Positions 1-9,733 are shown, counted from the first letter of the stretch. The stretch is 64,000 nucleotides of DNA from RPQJ01 sp963823535 (GCA_963823535.1 CAWGLZ010000006.1:310001-374000); one strand, 5' to 3'. A program made the numbers and translations. The notes: generated by a model from the sequence alone, not told the origin.

Positions 1-377
1 GCGCCGGGCGCCGTGATGGTCTGGGCGAGATCGCAACCGCTGATGGGGCCGCGGAACCCGAGCGCGGCCGCGAACTTCGCGAGCTCGAGTTTCCAGGTTT
101 CCGCGACGTTGGTGCCGCCGTAACCGCGCTGGTTGTTGCCGACGAACGTACTGCCGTAGAGGTGCACGCCACGGATCTTCCTGCCCGAGAGGCGCTTGAC
201 GTAGCCGGCAAAGAGTCGCGCACGCTCATCGAACTTGTCGTTGCCGCTACCGCCGGCATTGTGAAAGCCGAACAGGGCGTCCTGGGTCAGGAGCGCGATG
301 GCATGACAGCCCTGGATACTTGGGAACCCCAGCCGATCCGTATCGTGCCCCGCTTCGTGCTCCATCAGGTAACGCAT
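1..377 (-). CDS. Unrecognised protein, C-terminus cut by the window edge
   Basis: The first 125 residues of a minus-strand protein run off the left edge. The ATG at 377 has a good ribosome site (GGAGCAGG, about 5 bases upstream), and an in-frame TGA lies ten codons before it, so the start is well fixed. I do not recognise the family. A Cys at residue 24 (QGCHAIALL) is followed 15 residues later by His39 (FGFHNAGG). That spacing matches the catalytic Cys-His pair of CNF1-type deamidases and resembles CheD; this is only a pattern match. The rest is soluble, with no signal peptide or membrane segment visible. Its 5' end almost touches the amidohydrolase remnant. Reading frame and composition look coding; function is open. 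Confidence 0.55.
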   Translation of the reverse strand, partial: MRYLMEHEAGHDTDRLGFPSIQGCHAIALLTQDALFGFHNAGGSGNDKFDERARLFAGYVKRLSGRKIRGVHLYGSTFVGNNQRGYGGTNVAETWKLELAKFAAALGFRGPISGCDLAQTITAPG

Positions 378-409
378 GTGTGCCTGCTCCGCGGATTCCG
401 GGGTTCATC

Positions 410-559
410 TTACTTGTAGCCTACACCGGATTTCATCACGAACCTGACGTCCTCAAGAGTACGGATATCCCCGAGCGGATCGCCGTCCACGGCGAAGTCG
501 AAGGCGAATAGGAAGTTCAAACCGGCAATCCCGGCCGATCCGCGTTCGCGGAACGGACC
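410..559 (-). pseudogene. C-terminal remnant of an amidohydrolase
   Basis: On the minus strand an open stretch between an in-frame TAA at 562 and a TAA at 410 encodes a tail containing VDGDPLGDIRTLEDVRFVMK and ending at a stop. This is the typical C-terminus of metal-dependent amidohydrolases of the imidazolonepropionase or Xaa-Pro dipeptidase type, where DGDPL-DI followed by V-FVMK-G forms the last strands of the composite domain. Nothing upstream belongs to the rest of such an enzyme: no TIM barrel and no metal-binding HxH motif. I read it as a decayed scrap left by deletion. The first 15 or so codons of the open stretch are probably not homologous. Confidence 0.55.
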
Positions 560-610
560 TTATGGTGAGTCCGAACGTACCGTCGACAGGCCTTGCCCGG
601 CAATCCCGGC
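522..610. repeat. 14-base direct repeat pair
   Basis: The sequence CCGGCAATCCCGGC occurs at 522-535 and again at 597-610, 75 bases apart, in the non-coding stretch between the amidohydrolase remnant and the groEL terminator. It may be a trace of the rearrangement that removed most of the amidohydrolase gene, or chance in GC-rich DNA. Confidence 0.5.
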
Positions 611-692
611 GGCCCGCATGCCCCGCCGGTCACTGTGCCGGCGGCGCACCTGCCGCGTGCGACGACACCGACCCTGCGATACGCCGGCAACG

Positions 693-722
693 AAAAAGGC
701 CCGGGAGTCACCTCCCGGGCCT
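693..722 (-). terminator. Rho-independent terminator of groES-groEL
   Basis: Read on the minus strand, a perfect 10-bp stem GGCCCGGGAG / CTCCCGGGCC with a 4-base loop is followed directly by TTTTT. It lies about 30 bases after the groEL stop codon and is oriented to end that operon. Confidence 0.92.
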
Positions 723-751
723 CGTTCATCGAGCAGTAGAGTCTTTCGACC

Positions 752-2401
<1,650 letters not shown>

Positions 2402-2450
2402 TGCAGTATTCTCCGGAATTCGAATTCGTTGGGTTCGTGGGGACGGTCGG

Positions 2451-2753
2451 TTACTTCTCGAGCACCGCCATCACGTCTTCCTCGCGCATGACGAGGTATT
2501 CCTCGCCTTCGACCTTCACCTCGGTACCGCTGTACTTGCCAAAGAGGATGCGGTCGCCGACTTTCACGTCGAGCGGGCGGACGGAACCGTTCTCGAGGAT
2601 CTTGCCCTTGCCCACCGCGACAACCTTGCCGCGGATCGGCTTCTCGGCAGCGCTGTCGGGGATGACGATGCCACCCGGGGACTTGGTCTCGGCATCGAGC
2701 CGCTGGATGATGACGCGGTCGTGCAGAGGACGAATCTTCAGCTTTTCAGCCAT
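2451..2753 (-). CDS. groS: Co-chaperonin GroES (Hsp10)
   Basis: Heptameric lid of the GroEL cage. The 100-residue protein starts MAEKLKIRPLHDRV and carries the mobile-loop region with GGIVIPDSA, and the motif KVGDRILFGKYSG; about 96 residues is usual. An ATG five codons further upstream is in frame, but GGAG sits 9 bases before the ATG at 2753, which decides the start. It is first in the groES-groEL operon, downstream of a sigma-32 type promoter and a CIRCE operator. Confidence 0.98.
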   Translation of the reverse strand: MAEKLKIRPLHDRVIIQRLDAETKSPGGIVIPDSAAEKPIRGKVVAVGKGKILENGSVRPLDVKVGDRILFGKYSGTEVKVEGEEYLVMREEDVMAVLEK

Positions 2754-2807
2754 TGCTGCAAACTCCATTTAGGTTTGTTCAGCCATTAGGGGGATATGGG
2801 GCAAGTG

Positions 2808-2834
2808 TTAGCACTCACCCCTAGCGGCTGCTAA
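2808..2834 (-). promoter_or_regulatory. CIRCE operator (HrcA-binding inverted repeat)
   Basis: TTAGCACTC, nine bases, then GGCTGCTAA. The CIRCE consensus is TTAGCACTC-N9-GAGTGCTAA, so the left arm is perfect and the right arm has two mismatches, with exact N9 spacing. On the minus strand it begins one base after the predicted -10 element, covering the transcription start of groES-groEL, where HrcA would block initiation. Confidence 0.88.
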
Positions 2835-2835
2835 T

Positions 2836-2862
2836 GATAGGGGCCGAATCCTACAATTCAAG
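2836..2862 (-). promoter_or_regulatory. Heat-shock (sigma-32 type) promoter of groES-groEL
   Basis: Minus-strand CTTGAA, a 13-base spacer, then CCCCTATC. This fits the RpoH consensus CTTGAAA-N11-16-CCCCATNT well. The expected start lies inside the adjacent CIRCE element, giving both positive (sigma-32) and negative (HrcA) heat control. Confidence 0.75.
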
Positions 2863-2940
2863 CCCCCGGGTGGATTTGCGCTGCAATTCTCTCCAGCCCG
2901 CCCGACGGCCGGAACACGGCCCTATACAGCAGTTAACTAT

Positions 2941-3276
2941 ATGATTAATAGTGAGTTTTATGTCATTTTGAGCACCTGCCCAGATGCCGAGACGGCCGCC
3001 CGGATCGCGCGGGCATTGGTCGACGCCTCGCTGGTCGCCTGCGTGAACATCGTCCCGGGCCTGCGGTCCATCTATCGCTGGAACGACTCGATCCGGGACG
3101 ATCAGGAGGTCCTGATGATCCTCAAGACCGCGGCCGACCGGTTGCCGGACGCCCGGCAACGGCTCGTGGCCCTGCACCCCTACGAGGTGCCCGAAGTGGT
3201 CGCGCTGCCCGTGGCGGACGGGCATGATGCGTACCTTTCTTGGGTCTATTCCGCGACCCGGGCCCCAACGACATGA
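2941..3276 (+). CDS. cutA: Divalent-cation tolerance protein CutA
   Basis: Small trimeric ferredoxin-fold protein of 111 residues, linked to copper and other divalent metal tolerance; its biochemical role is unsettled. Family signatures are the early STCPD segment, ACVNIVPG-SIYRW near residue 35, and LHPYEVPEVVALP near residue 83. It is divergent from groES and overlaps the dsbD start by four bases (ATGA), so it is translationally coupled to dsbD, a common gammaproteobacterial order. The first codons are AT-rich and no clear ribosome site precedes the ATG. Confidence 0.95.
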   Translation: MINSEFYVILSTCPDAETAARIARALVDASLVACVNIVPGLRSIYRWNDSIRDDQEVLMILKTAADRLPDARQRLVALHPYEVPEVVALPVADGHDAYLSWVYSATRAPTT

Positions 3277-5657
3277 TTCGGACACTGCTGACGCTCGTAC
3301 GCAGGCTCTTCCCTGCACCCGGTCACCGGGCACGACGACTCCTCGCGCACGGCCTGCTGGCCTGCGGACTCGCGGCGAGCCCGGTGCTCGCCGCGGACGA
3401 CTTCCTGCCAGCGACCGAGGCGTTCAAGTACGAGGCGCGCGTCGAGGACGGCCGGCTGACGGTCACCTACGACATCACGCCCGGCTATTACCTCTACCAG
3501 GGCCGCCTCGCCTTCGAGTCCGCGACGCCCGGCGTCTCGGTCGGCCCGCCGGACTTCCCCGCAGGCGAGGACCACGAGGACGACTATTTCGGTCGCCAGG
3601 TGATCTACCGCGACGCCGTGGCCATTCCGATGCCGGTGACTTTCGACGGCACGCCCGGTCCCTTCGAACTGAAGCTCAGGCTGCAGGGTTGCGCCGATGC
3701 GGGACTGTGCTATCCGCCCCTCACGTGGACGGCCAGGGTCACCCCACCCGCGACCGCGACCACGGCGAGCACCGGGGCGGCCGGCAATCCCGGCGCGGCG
3801 GGCGACCCCGCACCCGCAGCGGCCGCTGCCGGCCCTGGAGCTGCACCCGCCGACAAGGGTTTCAGCCTCAAGCGCCTGTTCGGCGGCGGCCCGAAGAGCG
3901 ACGGGGATTTCCTGCCGGTCGACGAGGCTTTCGTGTTCTCGGTCACCAGCAGCAGCCCCGACCGCATCACCCTGCGCTGGGATATCGCGGACGAGTATTA
4001 CCTCTACCGCGACAAGGTGAAGGTCACCGTCGACGGGGCGGATGCAACCCTCGGCCCGCCGCGGATGCCGGACGGCAAGGTGACGCACGACGAGTACTTC
4101 GGCGAACAGGTCGTCTACTACGACCAGCTGATCGCACAGGTACCCGTGTCCGCACCGCCAGGCACGCGCACGCTGCCGATCGCCGTGTCGTACCAGGGCT
4201 GCGCCGATGCGGGCCTCTGCTACCCGCCGACGACGAAGCGCGTGACGGTCGAATTGGGATCCGCGCCGGCCGCGATGACGGGCAGCGCCGCCGCGGCAGC
4301 CCCCGAATCCCGATCGTCGTCCGGCCCATCGATGTCAGAGCAGGACCTGCTCGCGCGCAAGATCCGCGACGGCAACCTGCTCGGCGTGCTGGCGTTCTTC
4401 TTCGGCGCCGGCCTGCTGCTGGCGTTCACGCCCTGCGTCCTGCCGATGGTGCCGATCCTGTCGGGCATCATCGTGGGCGCCGGGCGCGACCGCCCCGTCT
4501 CCCGGGGCCGTGCGTTTTCGCTGTCGCTCGCCTACGTCATGGGCATGGCCCTCACCTATACGATCGCGGGCGCGGCATTCGCCGCGGTGGGGCAGCAGGC
4601 ACAGGCGTTTTTCCAGAAACCCTGGATCATCGTCCTCTTCGCGATGCTCTTCGTGCTGCTCGCGCTCGGCATGTTCGGGGTCTTCAACCTGCAGGTGCCG
4701 GCGGCCTTGCAGGCGCGCGTATCCGACCTCAGCAACCGGCAGCGACAGGGTTCACTGGTCGGCACCGCGATCATGGGTGCGCTGTCCTCGCTGATCGTCA
4801 CCGCCTGCGTCGCGCCGCCGCTGGTGGCGGCACTGGCCGTCATCGGGCAGAGCGGTGACGTCGTGCGCGGCGGACTCGCGCTGTTCACCCTCAGCCTTGG
4901 CATGGGCGCCCCGCTGCTGATCGTCGGGGCGTCCGCCGGCCAGCTGCTGCCGAAGGCCGGCGCCTGGATGGATGCCGTGAAGGCCGTGTTCGGCGTGATG
5001 CTGCTCGCGGTGGCGATCTGGATGCTGAGCCGCATCCTGCCGGGCCCGGTCACGCTCGCACTCTGGGCGGCGCTGGCCTTCGTGTCCGGCTACGCCCTCA
5101 TGACGATGGGCGGCCGCGAGATCCGCAACGGCAAGGATGCCGTCCGACGCGGCCTCGGAGCGCTCGCCATCGTCTACGGCGTGCTGATGCTCATCGGTGC
5201 CCTCGCCGGCCGCAGCGATCCGTTGCAGCCGCTGGCGGGCCTCGGGTCCGGCGGGGCCACCGTGGCTGCCGATGCGGCGCACGTCGAGTTCACGCGCATC
5301 AAGACGCTGGCGGACCTCGAGCGCGAACTCGCGGCCGCACAGGCGGCGGGACAGCCGGTCATGCTCGACTTCTATGCGGACTGGTGCGTGTCCTGCAAGG
5401 AGATGGAGCGCTTCACCTTCACCGACCCCGGGGTCCGGTCGGAGTTCGAGCGGGCACGGCTGCTGCAGGCGGACGTCACGGCGAACGATGCCGAAGACCA
5501 GGCCCTGCTGCAGCACTTCGGCATCCTGGGGCCACCCACGATTGTGTTTTTCGACGCCAACGGCAACGAGCGGCCCGAGTTTCGCGTCGTCGGCTTCAAG
5601 GCGGCGGACGAGTTTCGGCCGCACATCGCATCGGCGTTCGACGGAGATCGCGCATGA
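3273..5657 (+). CDS. dsbD: Thiol:disulfide interchange protein DsbD with duplicated N-terminal domain
   Basis: Inner-membrane reductase that carries electrons from cytoplasmic thioredoxin to periplasmic partners such as DsbC. The ATG at 3273 overlaps the cutA stop and heads a long signal peptide ending near AASPVLA. Next come two homologous DsbD-alpha domains (roughly residues 41-160 and 205-325). Each opens with DDFLP/GDFLP-EAF, has YYLY, and keeps the reactive pair GCADAGLCYPP. Then follows the membrane domain with redox cysteines in FTPCVLPM and VTACVAPP, and a C-terminal thioredoxin domain with WCVSCK. At 794 residues it is over 200 longer than E. coli DsbD, and the second alpha domain accounts for this. 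It overlaps the next thioredoxin gene by four bases. Confidence 0.96.
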   Translation: MIRTLLTLVRRLFPAPGHRARRLLAHGLLACGLAASPVLAADDFLPATEAFKYEARVEDGRLTVTYDITPGYYLYQGRLAFESATPGVSVGPPDFPAGEDHEDDYFGRQVIYRDAVAIPMPVTFDGTPGPFELKLRLQGCADAGLCYPPLTWTARVTPPATATTASTGAAGNPGAAGDPAPAAAAAGPGAAPADKGFSLKRLFGGGPKSDGDFLPVDEAFVFSVTSSSPDRITLRWDIADEYYLYRDKVKVTVDGADATLGPPRMPDGKVTHDEYFGEQVVYYDQLIAQVPVSAPPGTRTLPIAVSYQGCADAGLCYPPTTKRVTVELGSAPAAMTGSAAAAAPESRSSSGPSMSEQDLLARKIRDGNLLGVLAFFFGAGLLLAFTPCVLPMVPILSGIIVGAGRDRPVSRGRAFSLSLAYVMGMALTYTIAGAAFAAVGQQAQAFFQKPWIIVLFAMLFVLLALGMFGVFNLQVPAALQARVSDLSNRQRQGSLVGTAIMGALSSLIVTACVAPPLVAALAVIGQSGDVVRGGLALFTLSLGMGAPLLIVGASAGQLLPKAGAWMDAVKAVFGVMLLAVAIWMLSRILPGPVTLALWAALAFVSGYALMTMGGREIRNGKDAVRRGLGALAIVYGVLMLIGALAGRSDPLQPLAGLGSGGATVAADAAHVEFTRIKTLADLERELAAAQAAGQPVMLDFYADWCVSCKEMERFTFTDPGVRSEFERARLLQADVTANDAEDQALLQHFGILGPPTIVFFDANGNERPEFRVVGFKAADEFRPHIASAFDGDRA

Positions 5658-6298
5658 AGACAGCAGTTGTCGCCGCAATCGCCGTCGCAGCCATGGCCGC
5701 GGGGGCCGCCTTGTACCTTTACCGCCAGCCCTCGCCCCCGGCGGACGCCCCACCTGGCCCGTTCGCCGATGCCGCCCCCAGCCAACTGGTGGCGGCGCTG
5801 CCCGAGTTCCAGCTGGCAGACCGCGACGGCCAGCTGCGCTCGCTGCAGTCCTGGCCCGACAAGGCGCTGATCGTGAACTTCTGGGCCACGTGGTGTGCGC
5901 CCTGCCGGCGGGAGATCCCGCTCCTGCAGCAGCTGCAGCGCGATCACGCCGACGAGGGATTCCAGGTCATCGGTGTCGCCGTGGACTTCCGCGACAAGGT
6001 ACTGGCCTATGCCGACGAGATGCAGATCGAATATCCGCTGCTGATCGGCGAACAGGAGGGCCTCGATGCCGCCGCGTCATTCGGGATCGAGGCCGTCGGC
6101 TTCCCGTTCACGGTCTTCAGCGACCGCCAGGGCCGTATCGTCACCGCGCACCTGGGGGAGTTGACCGAGGCGCAGGCGGGGCTCATCCTCGACGCCGTCC
6201 GGCAGGTGGACCAGGGTACGGTCACGCCGGAGCAGGCCCGGGCCGGGCTGCAGGAGGCGCTGCGCAACCTGCCCGACCCGCCGGGGGACGAGAGCTGA
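5654..6298 (+). CDS. TlpA/ResA-type membrane-anchored thioredoxin
   Basis: A 214-residue protein with an N-terminal signal anchor (about residues 2-22) and a thioredoxin fold carrying WATWCAPCRRE near residue 78, as in periplasmic TlpA/ResA reductases used in cytochrome c maturation and other thiol reduction. The cis-proline strand reads GFPFTVF. The ATG overlaps the dsbD stop (ATGA). I infer that it receives electrons from DsbD, the usual donor for this class. The roughly 35-residue tail after the thioredoxin domain is helical and not otherwise recognisable. Confidence 0.9.
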   Translation: MKTAVVAAIAVAAMAAGAALYLYRQPSPPADAPPGPFADAAPSQLVAALPEFQLADRDGQLRSLQSWPDKALIVNFWATWCAPCRREIPLLQQLQRDHADEGFQVIGVAVDFRDKVLAYADEMQIEYPLLIGEQEGLDAAASFGIEAVGFPFTVFSDRQGRIVTAHLGELTEAQAGLILDAVRQVDQGTVTPEQARAGLQEALRNLPDPPGDES

Positions 6299-6388
6299 TC
6301 CCGCAGGGACGCAGTTGAAGCCAAAAGTCGCTATGTTGCGGCGATTGGGTCTAAACTCGCGGCTATTTTCCGGGATACGGCTTCTGCG

Positions 6389-6847
6389 ATGGCGCACATT
6401 CTGCTGCTCAACGGTCCGAACCTGAACCTGCTCGGCCTGCGCGAACCAGGCATCTACGGGCAGGTCACGCTTGCGCAGGTGCAGGAGCGCCTGGCCCAGC
6501 TGGCGGCCGAGGCCGGGCATCACCTGACGGCCTACCAGAGCAATTCCGAGTCGGACCTGATCGAGCACATCCACCAGGCGCCGGCCGGCCACGTGGCGTT
6601 CATCATCTTCAATCCGGCCGGGTTCACGCATTCGAGCGTCGCGCTGCGCGACGCGCTGCTGGCCGTGAAGATCCCGTTCGTGGAAGTGCACCTGAGCAAC
6701 GTGCATGCACGCGAAGCATTCCGCCATCACTCCTATTTCTCGGACATCGCCGTGGGCACCATCACGGGCCTCGGCGCCGTCGGCTACGAACTCGCGCTGC
6801 GCGCGGCGTCCCACCACCTGTCCGCCCAGGCGCCGCGGCGCGCCTGA
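6389..6847 (+). CDS. aroQ: 3-dehydroquinate dehydratase, type II
   Basis: Third step of the shikimate pathway: 3-dehydroquinate to 3-dehydroshikimate in the cytoplasm. The 152-residue length and motifs are those of the dodecameric type II enzyme: NGPNLNLLGLREPGIYG at the start with the catalytic Tyr, NPAGFTHSSVALRDAL in the middle, and EVHLSNVHAREAFRHHS with the catalytic His. It is upstream of accB-accC, the standard gammaproteobacterial order. Confidence 0.98.
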   Translation: MAHILLLNGPNLNLLGLREPGIYGQVTLAQVQERLAQLAAEAGHHLTAYQSNSESDLIEHIHQAPAGHVAFIIFNPAGFTHSSVALRDALLAVKIPFVEVHLSNVHAREAFRHHSYFSDIAVGTITGLGAVGYELALRAASHHLSAQAPRRA

Positions 6848-6875
6848 CGAACACCCGGTTCCGGGGGGAACCCTC

Positions 6876-7373
6876 ATGGATATCCGCAAGGTCAAGAAGC
6901 TGATCGAGCTGCTCGAGGAATCGGGCGTCTCCGAGATCGAGATCAAGGAGGGCGAGGAGTCGGTGCGCATCAGCCGACACCCGACCGGCATGGTGCACAC
7001 CATTGCCGCCCCCATGGCCTATGGGGCCCCGAACGCCACGGCCGCCGCCCTCGGCGCGGCGGCTGGCGCCGCAGCTGGCGCCGCCGCGGCGGCTGGTCCG
7101 GGCGGCGGCACGGCGGGAGCTCCGCCCGCACACTCGCCCGACAGTGCCGTCACGGCACCGATGGTCGGTACCTTCTACGCGGCACCGGCGCCCGGCGCGA
7201 AGGCCTTCGTCGAAATCGGCTCGGAGGTGAAGCCCGGCGACGTGCTGTGCATCATCGAGGCGATGAAGATGATGAACCAGATCGAGTGCGACAAGGCCGG
7301 GCGCGTCGTGTCAGTGCTCGTGAAGAACGGCGATCCGGTCGAGTTCGGCCAGACGCTGTTCATCATCGAATAG
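6876..7373 (+). CDS. accB: Acetyl-CoA carboxylase biotin carboxyl carrier protein
   Basis: Carries biotin between the carboxylase and transferase parts of acetyl-CoA carboxylase, the first committed step of fatty acid synthesis. It is 165 residues long. The N-terminal helix MDIRKVKKLIELLEESG is typical, a flexible Ala/Gly/Pro linker follows (about residues 48-90), and the biotinyl domain has EAMKMMNQIE, whose central Lys is biotinylated. The ATG at 6876 is preceded by GGGGGGAA; an open frame extends further upstream inside aroQ but lacks family similarity. Confidence 0.98.
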   Translation: MDIRKVKKLIELLEESGVSEIEIKEGEESVRISRHPTGMVHTIAAPMAYGAPNATAAALGAAAGAAAGAAAAAGPGGGTAGAPPAHSPDSAVTAPMVGTFYAAPAPGAKAFVEIGSEVKPGDVLCIIEAMKMMNQIECDKAGRVVSVLVKNGDPVEFGQTLFIIE

Positions 7374-7397
7374 CGCCCCGGCGCGGAGCCCGCACGC

Positions 7398-8741
7398 ATG
7401 CTCGACAAGGTCGTCATCGCCAATCGCGGCGAGATCGCGCTTCGCATCCTGCGGGCGTGCCGCGAGCTGGGCATCAAGACCGTGGCCGTGCATTCCACGG
7501 CCGACCGCAACCTCAAGCACGTACTGCTGTCCGACGAGTCCGTGTGCATCGGCCCGCCGCCCTCGCGCGACAGCTATCTCAACATGCCGGCGATCATCAG
7601 CGCCGCGGAACTGACCGACTCCGTGGGGATCCACCCGGGCTACGGGTTCCTGTCGGAAAACGCCGACTTCGCCGAGCGCGTGGAAAAGAGCGGCTTCACG
7701 TTCGTCGGGCCGCGTGCGGAGACCATCCGCCTCATGGGCGACAAGGTGTCGGCGATCCGCTCGATGAAGAAGGCGGGCGTGCCGTGCGTGCCGGGCTCGG
7801 ACGGGCCGCTCGGGACGGATCCCGAGGACATCATCCGCATCGCGCGCGACATCGGCTTCCCGGTGATCATCAAGGCGTCGGGCGGCGGCGGCGGACGCGG
7901 CATGCGTGTCGTGCACAGCGAGGCGACGCTGATCCACTCCGTGAGCGTGACCCGGGCCGAGGCCCTCGCGGCATTCGGCAACGACCAGGTCTACATGGAG
8001 AAGTTCCTGGAGAAACCGCGCCACATCGAGTTCCAGGTGCTCGCCGACCACTACGGCAACGTCATCTGCCTCGGCGAGCGCGACTGCTCGATGCAGCGCC
8101 GCCACCAGAAGGTGATCGAGGAAGCGCCTGCCCCGGGGCTCACCGCGAAACAGCGCAAGTTCATGAGCGAGCGCGTGGCCGCGGCCTGCGCCGACATCGG
8201 CTACCGGAGCGCGGGGACGCTCGAGTTCCTCTTCGAGGACGGCGAGTTCTACTTCATCGAGATGAATACCCGCATCCAGGTCGAGCACCCGGTGACCGAG
8301 ATCATCACGGGCATCGACCTCGTGAAGGCGCAGCTGCGCATCGCGGCGGGCGAGCGCCTGCCGTGGACGCAGGACGACGTGCAGATCCGCGGCCACGCGA
8401 TCGAGTGCCGCATCAACGCCGAGGATCCGAAGAAGTTCACGCCCTCGCCGGGCCCCGTGAAGCTCTGGCACGCACCGGGCGGCCCGGGCATCCGCGTCGA
8501 CAGCCATCTCTACACCGGCTACAACGTCCCGCCGCACTACGACTCGCTGATCGCCAAGATCATCGCCTACGGCGAGACTCGCGAGGCCGCGCTCGCCCGC
8601 ATGCGCAACGCGCTCACGGAGATCGTGATCGAGGGCATCAAGACCAATGTGCCGCTGCACCAGGAGATCTTCCAGCACGCGGCCTTCCGGGCGGGCGGCA
8701 CCGACATTCACTATCTTGAGCGGCGCCTCGGGCTTAAGTAG
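7398..8741 (+). CDS. accC: Acetyl-CoA carboxylase biotin carboxylase subunit
   Basis: ATP-dependent carboxylation of biotin on AccB. The 447-residue ATP-grasp enzyme starts MLDKVVIANRGEIALRILRACREL. It contains the glycine loop KASGGGGGRGMR, the ATP and bicarbonate segment MEKFLEKPRHIEFQ, and the metal-binding EMNTRIQVEHPVTE near residue 285. It follows accB by 24 bases. After the stop lies the GTTACGG inverted repeat. Confidence 0.99.
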   Translation: MLDKVVIANRGEIALRILRACRELGIKTVAVHSTADRNLKHVLLSDESVCIGPPPSRDSYLNMPAIISAAELTDSVGIHPGYGFLSENADFAERVEKSGFTFVGPRAETIRLMGDKVSAIRSMKKAGVPCVPGSDGPLGTDPEDIIRIARDIGFPVIIKASGGGGGRGMRVVHSEATLIHSVSVTRAEALAAFGNDQVYMEKFLEKPRHIEFQVLADHYGNVICLGERDCSMQRRHQKVIEEAPAPGLTAKQRKFMSERVAAACADIGYRSAGTLEFLFEDGEFYFIEMNTRIQVEHPVTEIITGIDLVKAQLRIAAGERLPWTQDDVQIRGHAIECRINAEDPKKFTPSPGPVKLWHAPGGPGIRVDSHLYTGYNVPPHYDSLIAKIIAYGETREAALARMRNALTEIVIEGIKTNVPLHQEIFQHAAFRAGGTDIHYLERRLGLK

Positions 8742-8746
8742 GAAGT

Positions 8747-8822
8747 AGGTGCCGGTGTTACGGTTACGGTTGATGGTGCGTGCTTGTCGGAAGCCGTAAC
8801 CGTAACCGTAACACCGGCACCT
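8747..8822. repeat. 25-bp perfect inverted repeat built from GTTACGG units
   Basis: The arms at 8747-8771 and 8798-8822 are exact reverse complements, separated by 26 bases. Each arm contains GGTGCCGGTGTTAC followed by repeated GGTTAC units, so the stem holds short tandem repeats as well. It begins five bases after the accC stop and ends 32 bases before prmA. No T-tract follows, so it is not a classic terminator. A repetitive extragenic palindrome or an RNA-stabilising hairpin that tunes prmA expression fits better. Confidence 0.85.
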
Positions 8823-8854
8823 TTCCTTTCCGGCACCTTTCCGCTCCCTTTCCC

Positions 8855-9733
8855 ATGCCGCAGTTGCAATTGACGATGGACATCGGCCGACGCGACCCCG
8901 CGCCGTACGAGGATGCGCTCTTCGAACTCGGCGCCGTCTCGGTCACGCTCGAGGATGCCGCCGACGATCCCGTGCTCGAGCCGGCCCCGGGCGAGACGCC
9001 ACTCTGGCCGACGATCGTAATCAAGGCGCTGTTCGACGCCGGCACCGACTCGCAGGTCGTGTCCGGCGCGCTGGCAGGCATCGCGGGCGACGCACCGTCG
9101 CCGCTCTTCGAGATCCTCGCGGACAAGGCCTGGGAACGGGAGTGGCTCAAGGATTTCAAGGCCATGCGCTTTGGACGCCGCCTCTGGGTCTGTCCCGGCG
9201 GCCTGCCCGCCGGCGACCCGGAGGGCTTGCGCATCGAACTCGACCCCGGCCTCGCCTTCGGCACCGGCACGCACCCGACCACGGCGCTGTGCCTCGAGTG
9301 GCTCGACGGACAGGATCTCGAGGGTCGCGCGGTGGTGGACTACGGTTGCGGCTCGGGGATCCTGGCCGTCGCCGCTGCCACGCTCGGTGCCGACGGCGTT
9401 CGGGCGGTCGACATCGACCCGCAGGCCCTGCTCGCCACTGGCGAGAATGCAGCCCGCAACCGCGTCCACGACCGCGTCATGGTCACCGACGATCCCGCGC
9501 TGCCTCGGCAGGGCGCGGACGTACTGGTCGCGAACATCCTCGCCGGCCCGCTCGTCGAACTCGCTCCGCGTTTCGCCGACGCGCTCCGGCCGGGCGGCGC
9601 ACTGGCGCTCAGCGGAATCCTCGTTGAGCAGTCGAATACCGTGACAGCCGCTTACCGACCATGGTTTGATATCGGTCTCGACGCGATGCGCGACGGCTGG
9701 GCACTGCTGGCTGCGACGCGACGCGCGGATTGA
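8855..9733 (+). CDS. prmA: Ribosomal protein L11 methyltransferase
   Basis: SAM-dependent enzyme that trimethylates ribosomal protein L11. The 292-residue protein begins MPQLQLTMDIGRRD. It has the substrate-recognition domain first, then EREWLKDFKAMRFG near residue 95 and the methyltransferase core with LDPGLAFGTGTHPTT, VVDYGCGSGILAVAA and NILAGPLVELAP. The frame stays open upstream through the inverted repeat, but family similarity starts at this ATG. Confidence 0.97.
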   Translation: MPQLQLTMDIGRRDPAPYEDALFELGAVSVTLEDAADDPVLEPAPGETPLWPTIVIKALFDAGTDSQVVSGALAGIAGDAPSPLFEILADKAWEREWLKDFKAMRFGRRLWVCPGGLPAGDPEGLRIELDPGLAFGTGTHPTTALCLEWLDGQDLEGRAVVDYGCGSGILAVAAATLGADGVRAVDIDPQALLATGENAARNRVHDRVMVTDDPALPRQGADVLVANILAGPLVELAPRFADALRPGGALALSGILVEQSNTVTAAYRPWFDIGLDAMRDGWALLAATRRAD

